DNA of 64,000 nt from Catellatospora citrea. Its GTDB lineage: Bacteria > Actinomycetota > Actinomycetes > Mycobacteriales > Micromonosporaceae. The notes under the pieces are model-generated. The model was not told the origin of the DNA. It did no database searches and saw nothing but the letters and a program-made list of their open reading frames with translations. The position numbers were made by a program, and so were the translations under genes. This document shows positions 25,783-37,700 of this stretch, in pieces (position 1 is the stretch's first letter; every line of letters begins with the position of its first letter). The stretch lies in contig NZ_RAPR01000001.1 of the NCBI RefSeq assembly GCF_003610235.1, positions 6,200,001-6,264,000 of the forward strand. The letters are read 5' to 3'.

Positions 25783-28700
25783 GGGCACCGGTGGTGCGGG
25801 GTCGAGCGGTGGTGCGGGGTCGGGTAGCAGCGGTTCGGGTGGGGCTGGGTCGGGCTCGAGTAGCGGTGGTGCGGGCGCGGCGAACAGCGGTTCGGGTGGG
25901 GCTGGTTCGGGTGTCGGTCGTGGTGGTGGGGGGGGTTACGAAGTCCAGGGTCAGGGTCGGGCTGCCGGTGCCGGTGCTGGTGCTGGTTCGGGTGCTGGTG
26001 GGGTGTCGGGTGGTGCGGTGCGGTCGTCGGGGTCGGGGGTTGCGGGTCCGGTGTCTGTTGCGGGGCAGGCGGTTGTCGGGCAGGGGTCGGTTGGGCAGGG
26101 CGCGGGTGGTGCGAGTGCGGGTGGTGTGGGTGGTCAGGCGGGTGGTGGGCAGGGCGCGTCCGCGCAGGCGGGTGGGCAGGTGGCGGGGGGCCGGCAGTCG
26201 GGGGCTGGTGTGTCGGGTGCTGTGGGGGCGGATGGTGTGCGGGTTGTTGGTGGTCAGGTAGCTGGGGCGCAGGCGGCTGGGCAGGTCGGGCAGGGGTTGG
26301 TGTCGGGTGGGCTGGGTCGGGAGGGGGTTGTCGGGGGTGGGCGGGTTGCGGGTGGGTGGGCTGGCTCGGGTGCGGGTGTGGGGTCGGATGGGTTGGCGGG
26401 CAGGTTGGCGGGTGCGCACGAGTTGGTGGCGCAGGCCGGGGAGTTCGCTGGGAGGGTGGGGGGTGTGGCGGTGCCGGGTCGGGTCGATTCGGAGCGGGCC
26501 GGGATGGTTCCGGAGCCGGGTCCGGATGGTCCGGGGTCGGTGTTGAAGGGTTCGGGGGGTCGGGAGCGGGTGCTGGGTGATGCGGATCATCCGGATCATC
26601 CGGAGCGGGTGTTGGAGGGTCTTTTCGGCGTGGACAGGGGTGTGGATCGGGATTGTGTGCCGCGTCTGGACGCGGTCGTGTCGCATTACCTGCGCAAGAC
26701 TCCTGCTTCTCCTGCTGCCGGTGGTGGTCGGCGGGCGCGTGACGATGGTGCGCTGGATCTGGGGCGTTCGGCTCGTCCGCAGGATGTGGTGGCGATGTCG
26801 CTGGATCTGACCTGGCAGCGTGCGGGTTCTTCGTGGGACTCGGTGGCGGCAGTCCTGGGCGAGCAGGGTCCGGGCAGTATGGCGATCGTTCTGGTCGATC
26901 GGGTCAACGCGTCCCGGCACGGGTTCCTGCTGCGCAACCACGACGACGACATCATCGTGATCGAGACGCAGGAGGCCAAGGGCAGCCGGGTCCGGTCGTT
27001 GGCCGATGCTCTTCCGCCGGTCGACGCTCGGGTGGCTGTCATCGACGCGACCGGCCGGCAGGTGGTCCTGCCCGAGATGCCCCGCGACGCGGCTGATGCC
27101 CTGACCGACTCGGCACGCAAAGGCCCCCGCTACGGCAGCCTGCACAGCGATACGTATACGACCTTCCGGTTTGGTACCCTCGCAGCCCGCGCGAGCCAGC
27201 CCCACGCCGCCACCCCCATCCCGGAAGACGGGCCAACCGCCGAAACGTCGGAATCGTTGCCGCAGGTGCCATCTATCGATGTCCCGACGACGCATCCCGA
27301 GCAGGCATCGGAGACGAGGACGTCGGTGCCGCCGTCACCGTCGCCCCTGAGGCGGAGTTCATCGTTGCCACCGCATGCGTCCGGTAGCGAGACCCCGGAA
27401 CGTAGGCAGCCGTCATCGTCGTCATCGCTGATGCCGGTTCCAAGGTCAGGGAGCGAGACTCCCGGCCAGTTGACACCACGGCATGCGCGCTGGTCGGCGG
27501 CACTGCCTGAGCTGTTGCCGTTCCCGATTACCCCAGGTACGGAGACGCCGGGCACGCCGTCGGAGGCTTCGCTGCCGCATACCCCGGCGCCGTTTGTGGA
27601 GGTGCTGCTGCCACTCGGTGATGCCGTCAACCCTCAGCCCGAACGCGTGCCGGCAACCATGCCATTCGAGCAACGCCGTTCGGAACTGCCGGAGTCGCCC
27701 CGCGCCGACGCGGACGATTATCTTCTCCGAAAACTGCGCCGCATGACCATCGAGAACGCGATCGCTGAAATGAAGCGCACGATCGCCGAACGGTCGAACA
27801 CCGACACACCGCGCATGCGTCGGCTGCAAGATATCATCGACAACGACGATTACCTTGAACCGGACGACGTGGTCTTCCTCGTCAACGCCTACCAGCACAC
27901 CAAGCAGTTCCGCGCGGTCTGGGAGAGCGCGCAAGGTCCGGATGCGAAACTGGCCAAACTGTATGCCGATGATCCCCGGGGGGTCCCGGCGGATGCCGAT
28001 CTGCTGAAGATCGCCGTCCAGATGCACAACATTCACCACACCACCCGTGAGCTCACGGTGGAGGATCTGCAGGAGTTCCTGGGCCGAGAGGGGAACAGCG
28101 ACCGAGCCGACTTCGACGTTCTGCGGGAGCACGGGCTGCTGCCCGACTATGACTCAGAAATCGACCAGGCAGCAGTTCGGTTCATGGAGGCCATCGACGA
28201 TCTGATCGCCGCAGCGGATCTGACCGGGCAGGAGTGGCGCTCGTGGACCGAAAGCGCGACTGACAGGCCGGCGATCCATGACATGGTGCACGACTACCTC
28301 CGGAAGGGTACGTCACTCGGGGACGCGGCCGTGGAGGAGCTGCGCACCGTCGACAAGCAGGAGATCGAAACGAGGCTCCGCGACGTCCTGCAGGGGGCGG
28401 CCGACGACGACGTGACCATCGTGGTGGATTCGGTCCTCAGCGACCTCGACGAGCTGCTCGGCGTCGGAAAGCGCTACCAGATCGAGGTTGGCGGCGAGAC
28501 CAGAGAGCTGCATGTCCAGGTGCGGCTGAAGAACTTCCGGCGCGCGGAGGAGCAGGACGGTCAGAAGGCCCGGACGCTGGTGGACACCACCGCGATGTCG
28601 CACGCGAATGCGCCTGAGAGCAAGACGGTCAGCGCGAGCACCACGATGTCGGTTCCGCTCAACGGCGTCGTCGCCGGCGCGGCTCCCGTCGGCCTCCGTT

Positions 28701-31700
28701 TCGGTCTCGGCGCACGCGATATCAGCCGCACCAACACGACCAGCTACACCGTCATACAGGACAACCAGGCCCGTCCAACGCATGTCGGTGTGGGCGCTGC
28801 CCGCGTCGACGCCGACGCGACTTACCGCTTCCACCTGCTGACACCGGAGTCAAGTGGTCTAATCACGTCCGACCGACCGGATGGCGACGCCGACCCAGGC
28901 GACGTGTCGGCGACCGTGACCTTGGCGATCCCCGAGTACAGCTTGGACACCGGATTCAAGGGCAAAGAGGACGACCGCGGGCTGAATCCGCGGACCCTGC
29001 CCAAGGTGATGGTGCCGGACTCGGCGGAGACGGTGGAACTGTGGAAGCTGATCGAGCGGGCATTGCCGGCGGGTCTGCTGAAGGTCGGCACGAAGAGCCG
29101 GAAGATCCTCCTGGACACCCTGGAGCAGCGAACGGTGAAGTCGTCGTTCCCGATGTACGTCCATGGTGTGCGAGTGCCCAAGCTCAAGGACGAGGTCACC
29201 GGGAAGTGGCATCCCTCGTTCGTGATCAAAGCCAGCGCCGACACGTTCGTCGACGGGCGGCGCACCTCGTCCCCGATGCTCCGCGGCACCCTGTGGGGCA
29301 ATCGAGGGCTGCAGCACGAGGCCTCGGCCAGCTCTCCCCTGGGGGTGGGCGTCTTCGCCGGGGGCCGGTGGGAGAACAAAGTCACCCTCGTCATGGGTGC
29401 CGATACGACGACGCGCCGGCGCCAGCGCTCGCTGAGCGGGGGGATCGGCGGCCGACTGCGAACCATCCTCTATATGGGACCGTCCGTGGTGCGCGCCTAC
29501 GCCGTGAGATGGAAGCTGGATTTCGGCAGCGGCAACGAGGCAGACAACCAGGAGTCGACGGGCACGGACACGGTTCACGCGCGAGTGGCTACCGACACGA
29601 TGCACGAAGAGCCCGGGGTGAGGACGGAATTGGCCGCCGATCACTGGATGCTGCGCGATCAGATCGGCGACGGGGCGCTCGTGGACCTCGACGGACTTGA
29701 AGAGGTTCAGCAGAAGATCCAGAGGATGCTCGACTCCTCGGGCCTCGCGGTGTATGGCAAGAGCTCCAACGAGGCGATCGCCGGTATCAGGCGGCTGGTC
29801 GAAGCCCAGCTGACCCACAAGGAACTGCAGACGATGCTGTCCGAGCCCGGCGTGTACAGCCTGGTGGACAGCCTCTTCGGCAGAGGCGTCGAGATGACGT
29901 TCCGGCGACGGGGCTGGGCAAGCACGGAACGCGTGAGTGTGAACGTGAAGGCGCACCGCCGCTCGGGACGCCGGACCGGTGTGTCGCGGACAGTCTCGTT
30001 CCAGCAGGGCGATCTGGCCATCGAACGGGCCGGGGCCGAGCTGTCCCACGCCAGGTCGGCAGCGGTCCATGGCATGGCCGGGTACGCGAAGGGCATGTTC
30101 GGCACCTTTGCGACCATTGGCCCGTCGATGCGATTGGCCTGGCAACGGGCGCGCGGCTTCGGGGTGATTCCGCAACGGGCGGTGGTCGGGCTGACCACAG
30201 GCGAGTTTGCGAGTATCGACGGCAGCAAGGTGTCCTCATACGAGTACGAATTCGACATCGACTACGAGATCCAGGTGAGTTCCCACATCCGGCCTCGGGC
30301 CTGGGTGCGTGCGTTGACCCTGGGTTTCATATCCGAGGCGAGCAGGCTGCCGGTCCGCAAGCGGTTCTTCGGGGACGGCAGACGGCACGTTGGCGGAGAG
30401 ATCCGCCTGGTCGATGAAGACGGACAGATCCGCCGGGGCTACTACATGCCCCGTGAGAAGGACGGCGCCCACCTTCGTCGCCGGCTGCGGCGAAGATCGT
30501 CCACCGTGTCGACGTCCACCGTGTCGACGTCCACCGTGCCCGCGTCTGCCGTACCGACGTCCACCGTGCCCGCGTCTGCCGTGCCCGCGTCCGCGTCCGC
30601 CGTAGCCACGTCCGCCGTACCCATGCCTGCCGTGTCCAGGGCCGAAAGCAGCTGGGTCCGGGGTCGGACGGCGAAGGTCTGGGTCGCCAAGTCGTGGACC
30701 GATGCCATGGCGGTGACCAAGCATCGCACTTCGCCACGCGGTCCGGTCAAGGTGATCAAGACCGCCACGCCGACTCCGCGGCTGCCCGCCGTCGCCGATC
30801 CTGCGAACCCGGGACGCGACAACGACTTCGCGCGAGCCGAGCTGCTGGCCTCGCTGCTCCCGGCGCGTTTGCACTTCAGCGAGGTCAATGAGCTGGAGGA
30901 GCTGCACAAGCAGTCGATCGACCTGATGCAGTCCGCGGGGTTCGGGCACATGGTCCTCCCGGGATCGGAGACGCGGGGCCAGCTCGACACGTTCTTCAGC
31001 CCTGAATTCCAGAGGGGCCAGATGCCGTTGCTGATGCCGCACGGCAAGGCGTCCGGCACGATGGTGTGGAGCAATGTCTTCACCAACGACGAAGCCGACC
31101 TGCGGGTGAGTTTCGAACCGACGGCCTTCGAGCAGCCCAGCGTCTTGGGCGAGATGGAAGCCGAGCACGGGGTGATCGGCGCCCTCGGGCTGACGGCCAG
31201 CAGCTCACGGAGCTGGGATCTCAGCGCTCGGCTCGTCGCGTTCGGCCGTGAGATCCGGGGGATGGCCTACGCCGGAGGCGAGTTCTTCCTCGGCGGGCGC
31301 ATGAGCTGGATCAGGTCGCTGCTGAACCAGTTCAGCGGCGGCGTCGAGCGCAACCTTGTCGAAGAGGGCCCGGAGGTCGCCTACCGGGTCGACGGCAACT
31401 TCCGGCTGACCCTCACCACGCGCACGGTGGGCTCCGGCGACATCGGCGCATCGGCGTCCCGCTCCCACACCTGGCTCGTGCCCGCCTCCCGGGACATCAT
31501 CCTCATGATGCAGCTCAGCGACGCACGCGCCACCAAGACGCGCATCGACAACGCGCGGCGAGGGCCCGAGGGCAGCACACTCCCGGAGTTCCCACTCCCG
31601 CCGGAAAATGCGGGTCATCACAGCGCCTTCGGTGTCAACAAGTCGTCGGTGGAAGAAGGCTGGTATCCCCCGAGCTACCTGGCACGGGGCACCGGACGAA

Positions 31701-34700
31701 ACAACCTCGGTCCGGGACTGATCGACTTTCTCGGCAACACCGGGCCGGTGGTCGCCGACCTACGCCGGCAGCTCGCGGATCGCGGCATCGACGTCCTGCC
31801 TGACAACCCCCTGCTGGACCCGATGGACAACGGCGTACGGACACCGGCCTTCCTCAGCCGGCAGGGAATCGCCGCGTTCATCGACAACGCGCTCACCAAC
31901 GGCGCGAAGTTGCACCTCTTCCGTCGCCGGCGCCTTCCGCTGACTCTCGGCATCGTCAAGTCCACGACCGGCCACGACGTCCATGTCGGGCTGGAACTGT
32001 CCGGTATCGAGGCGCGCAAAGTCGTCGGCTTCGAAGGCAAGCACGAGTACATCGCGAGCGCGCGTTCCCGCCTCTTCAGGGTTTTCGGCAAGCGCATGGG
32101 CTTCGAGATGGGCAGCGGTGTGGCCGTAGGGGCGCTGCCGGCGCTGGCTCCCCGCAGCGACGAGGCGGTCAAGAACGATCCCAAGGGCAGGGCCAACCAG
32201 ATGGGTTCCACCGGGATCGTGCCGACGGTCGCCTTCGACAATCAGCTTGAGAAGACCAAGGGCAAGGTCAAGTTCGACATCCGGGAACGATGGCACATAC
32301 CGCGCGGGCCGATGGTGGAGTTCGCCGGCACGGCAAGAATCGTGCTGAGCGTGCCCTCGGTGCTGGTCAACGGGGTGCCGGTGACCGCCCGCAGCGGCCA
32401 ACTTCCCATAGACTTCAGGATTCCCGAGCTGGATGCTCGCGCCAGCAAGGCTCCGCCCGCGCCCCCGACACCCGGGCAGGTCGAGCTGCTGGCAACCGAC
32501 CAACTCACGCCGGAGGCGGTTGCCCGCTGGCAAGCTGCAGGAGGGCATACGCTGCCCGACCGTGCCGCGGTCATCACCTTTGCGGGCTCGGACGTGGCGG
32601 AGCAGGCGGCCCTGAGGGCGATGCGCGCCCATCACGATGCGCATTCCGCATGGTGGAATCGGTGGCTCGGTGAGCATCCCGTGGACGGACCGCGCTCGCT
32701 GGCGAAGCCGATGGTCTCGGCGCTGGTCAGTCCCGAGATGTCCAAGTCACGCTACCGCGATGCGTTGGGTGCGGGCATATCCGCGGACTCCATGGGCGCC
32801 GGGCCGGTCTGGACCTACCCATCCAAGATCCACCGCTACGCCAGGCTGACGAAGCCGCGGCTGGTGCGGGCATTTGTGGACTTCGAGCATGAGGCGCAAG
32901 AGCAGCATGGCGATGGCGTGACCCGGACGGTGAACCACCATACCGGCGCGAATGCGGGCATGTCCGCGCGCTCGGGCGGCTTCGAGCACGGCTGGGTCCA
33001 CACCGTCGCAGGAGTGCCCGCGACCACCGGCGGCTCGTCGGCGACCGGTACGACCAACACGAACACGAAGTCGCGCGTTGCCAACATCAAGCACAAGAAG
33101 GGTTTGAGCTACGTTTTCGCCTTCGACGTGGAGGAGCGGTACGTCGTCAGCAGCTCCGGCGGGGACGTGGGCACCAAGGTGACGATCTCCGACCCCGTGG
33201 AGGTGAGCGTCCCCGGCGTCGTGCTGGACCAGCAACCGGACAGCTGGCTGGATCTGCCCGGCAACCGCGAGGCCGCCGCCGCGTGGGAAGCGGTCCTGGA
33301 CCAACGTACGCGCTGGCTCGCGGCAGCGAAGAAGGCGTGGGTGGCGAGGCAGCACGCGACCGGCGCCCACGACGAGTCGCCTCCGTCGCTGGAGGAAGAC
33401 GAGTCGCCTCCGTCACTGGAGGAACTGGACGAAGCCCATGCAGTCGAGGAGGACAACTACCTCGAGCGGAAGCGAGCCGCCGAGAAGATCTCGGACGCCC
33501 TGCTCGCCGGAACATGGCAGGCTGGTTCAGACCGGCCGAGCGAGGTGTCGCGGTCCAGTGGGACGGACCGGATACTCCTCGACGTGATCGCCGAAGAGCC
33601 GGAGGCGGAGCTGGAGCGGACGACGCGCGACGGCGGCGCGTCGGAATGGGTCCCACCCTCACGTCCCGACGCCGGGCGGCCGGGCACCGGCTCGTGGGCT
33701 CGGGCGCCCCTGCCATCGACCATGGAATACTCACCGGCCGGTGAGTTCGCGCCGCCGGTGAGGCCACGCGGGGCCGACTTGCCCGAGGTCGAGCTGGATT
33801 CGCGGGCTGCCGGTCGGGGGCTGTTCGGTCAAGAGCTGCCGGGGCCGTCGGCGGACGGCGGGTTGGGTCTGCTGATCGGTCCGGAGGCCGGTTCGGATGT
33901 GTCGGCCGGCGCGCACGCCCCCGACGCTGATCCGCGGTCGGAGCGGTCACCGGATAGCGCGGGTGTGCTCGCAGAGCTGCCGCGAATCGTGCTCGATAGC
34001 GATGGTGGCCGGGAGGCGGGGGCTGACCCTGAGCCGCAGGTGGCTGAGGCGAAGGAGGATGGCGCGTTTGCTGCGGCTGGGCGGCCTGGTCCGGTCGTGT
34101 CCGCGGTTCGTGCGCCGGAGGCGGGTGCCGGTGTGCCGCAGGAGGCCGGGAGTTCCGTCGCGGATGCGAGGCGGCGGTACCCCTGGCTGGGCAGGGTCGC
34201 CAAGCAGCTGGAAGCGTGGGTCGCCGAGCAGCTGGAAGCGTGGGGGGTCCGGCCTGGCGGCCTGAAGAACTGTGTGATGGCCGCGATGCTGACGGACATG
34301 TCGTGGCTGGATGGGAACAGCTACCTGCCGCCTGCCGGGGAGGAGGGTCTGCGGGAGCTGGTGCTGTACGCGAGGCACGTGTCCGGGGATGAGTCGGCGG
34401 GGTTCAGGGAGGTGCCGGGCGGGATCGACGAGGTGACCGCGGCGGTGGCGGGGGCTGGTCCGGGCGCGCGGGCGGTGGTGGGGTTCCCGCGAGGTGACGG
34501 GGTGCTGCACATGGTCAATGTGTTCAACGACGGTGGCGAGGTGGTGTATCTGGACGGGCAGGCGAGCTCGTACGCCGTGCTGCCGTCCAGCGAGGTGCCC
34601 GTTGTCGTGTTGGCGCTGACGGAGCTGCCGTTGACCGGGCCGATGTTGCCAGACGATGTGGTGGAGCAGATGCGCGCGCAGGGACCCGAGCCGGCACCGT

Positions 34701-37700
34701 CGTCGGCAGGCCGCGACCCGGGGCCGCGAAGGTGGACCGAGGACGTGGCGGCCGGGAGGCTGGCTCCGGGGGCTGCCTTGGAAGACTGGAAGCGCATGTC
34801 GGGGCTTTCCGCGGTCAAGCCGCGCTCGCTGATGCTGTCCGGGATCGACTCGCGCATCTACTACTACCTGACCTCGGTCCAGAAGATGTGGAACGCACCG
34901 GACGGCGATGCCGATCCGGAGCACCTCCGTGGCATGGATGAATTCATGGAGTCGGCCGACCTGCGGGCGCGGATCCACGGCGATGTCCGAGAGTGGATGG
35001 AGGGCAAGCGCGATGCCGGCACCGGTGGCCGGGTCAGCGGTCGTGCCGACGCCATGCGCTGGCTGTCGCGGTCGGTGGAGAGCCTGCACGTCGCGGCGGC
35101 GCGCCGCATGCGAAGCAAGATCGCACCGGTTTCGGGCGATGAGTTCTACACCTCCGTCACGGTCATGTCCCTGCCGCCGATCGTCGGCCGGGGCGGGGCT
35201 ACGACCAGCGACGTCGACGCGCGCGTGGGCCAGGGCAACGACAGAAGCGCATCAGACGACCTGATGATCCGGCTGGATGAGCTACGAGATCGGTTGAGCG
35301 GGTTGCATTCCCGGAATCTGCTCGGCATGCAGCGTACGCAGAGTGGCACGCTCGACCGTTCGAACCTCGGCGTGGTCACCCTTCCCGAGGGGTCCTTCAC
35401 CAGGGACGGTGCGCCGTACTCCGAGGCCGACCGGGAGACCTTTCTCTTCTTCGTGCAGCGTTACAGTCGCCTGTATCCGGATCTCCTGATCGTGCCGGGG
35501 ACGATGCTGTGGGCCGGGGAGACGCCGGATGGGCGGCCGACGCTGAACCACAGCGCCGTGGCGGTGTTGAACGGGCGCGTCGTGCACGAGGTGCACCAGC
35601 AGCACATGTCGGAGGAGTTCGTCGCGAAGTCCGACGCCGTGGTGGATCCGTGGGGGATCCCACTGGCCGACACAGGCGCGGAGCACGCGACGCAGCGGTT
35701 CGCGGCAGGCCACGCGGCGCGAGGCGGCATGGGGTCGACGGCGTTCGCCGTGGGGCCCACGCTGTACACCTTGGAACTCTCACGCGATCACGGCGAGGGC
35801 CGGGCACGGGCGGATCTCGAGCAGGGACGGGTACCGCAGATCCACGGTGCCGAACGTGATGTCGCCGATGTTCGGATCGTCCTTTCCGATGGCGCTGGTT
35901 CGGCGGCGCCGCAGCTGCCGGGGTTGGCCATCATCAACGGCAGGCCGGAACCGGCGACGCCGGACCAGGCCGGCCCCCAGGGTGGGGCACGGCGGCTGGT
36001 GGTTCGCCCGGCACGCGACGGTGGGCCGCCGACGGAGGAGCGATCGTCGGCGAGCAACCACCGGGAGGCCGTGTTCGACACGTATGTGCTTCCCGACTCG
36101 GCCGTGCTGCGTCCCGACCCGCTGACTCTGGCCGGCAACGAGAGACCCGGCCCCCGATCGCCGCAGAACGACCCGCCACCGTACACCGAGACGCCGACAC
36201 GTGAGGCGAGGGAGCGGCTGCGGAGATCGGCGACGGAGGCGGTGGCCGCGGCGCAGACAACGGGCCGAGAAGCGGTTCTGGTGACGGCGCAGCGTCCGGC
36301 GCGATCTGCGCTGGCGGCCCGGGTCCGCAGCGAGTGGGCGAGCAGGCTCGGCGACCGGCGCCCGTCGTCCGGGATGGCCAGGATCAGCAGCGCACTCGAC
36401 GCATACCTGAACAGGTTCGTATCCCTGAACATGACTGCCGCCCTCGCTGTGGCGGCCGCCCGGGACGTGGCTTTCGATCCCCGGCACTTCGAGGATCTGA
36501 TGGGTCTGCGGGTGATGCTGGTCAGAGCGATCGGTTCGTGGGCCGCGAGCGTACGCGGCACCGGTGGCGGCGTGGACGGCGCGGTCGGTGAGCATGTCGA
36601 CGACGTGCGCTGGCTGCGGCGGACCGTGGATGACCTGCACGCGCGGACGGCCCGCCAACTGCGTGCCGCCGCGGCGCGACCCGGCGGAGACGAGCGTCAG
36701 TATCCATCGATCAGGCCGGTGTCACTGCCGCCGGTCGGCGATGCCGCGGGCGTCCCGCTGCAGGGGCGTAGCCGTCGCGTGGACACGGCCAATCCCCTCG
36801 GCAGCTACCGCGACATCAACGACAGACTCGTCGGCACGAGCCTTCATAATGACGATCTCCTGGTCCGGCTGCGGGTGCTGGAACGCGACGCGAGCCACGT
36901 GGCCACACTATTCCCGGTGGAGGACGGGCCGCCTCCGCTGGGCGTGGTCACCCTTCCCGGCGGATCTTTCACGAAGGCGGGCGCGCCGCACACCGAGGCC
37001 GATTGGGAGACCTTCCTCCTCTATGTCCAGCGGATCAGCCGGCATCATCCGAATACCCTGATGGTGCCGGGGACGATGGTGTGGGCCGGGGAGACCCCGG
37101 ATGGGCGGGCGACGCTGAACCACAGCGCGGTGGCGCTGCTGAACGGCCGGATCGTGCACGAGGTGCACCAGCGGCACCTGTCCGAGGAGCTTGCCGCAAG
37201 CGCTCGCGCCATGGTGGATCCGCTGGGGATTCCGCTGACCGAAGCAGATGCGGGCGACGCAGCGCAGCGGCTGGCGGCGGGTCACGAGATGCGCCGGGTC
37301 GATGATGCGCCGGTGGGGTCGACGGCGTTCACCGCGGGGGGGAGGCTGTTCACGCTGGAGTTCGCGCATGATCATGGCGAGGGGCGGGCGCAGGAGGATC
37401 TGCGGCAGGGACGCGTGCCGCAGATCGACGGTGAACTGCGCGATGTCGCGGACGTACGGATCATCCTGGCTACCGACGGCGGTCCGGCGGTGCCACAGCT
37501 GCCCGGGTACTCCATCATCAACTCCGGCGGGCTCGCTGCACGGACCCAGGGTCACCTCGACCCTTCCGAAGGTGCGCGGCGGGTGGTGGGCCACCCGTCG
37601 CGCAATGGCGGACCGCCGCGGCAGATGCGCTCGTCGGCGAGCATCTACCGGGAGGCGGTGTTCCCCAGCTATGAACTGCCCGACTCGCCCGTCCCGTCGA

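Noticed and set aside
25367..27295. Long minus-strand frame rich in Arg, Thr, His and Pro opposite the giant N-terminus
   Set aside because: Its composition is the mirror of the G/T-rich coding strand. The same artefact appears at 51152-53005 opposite the second copy.
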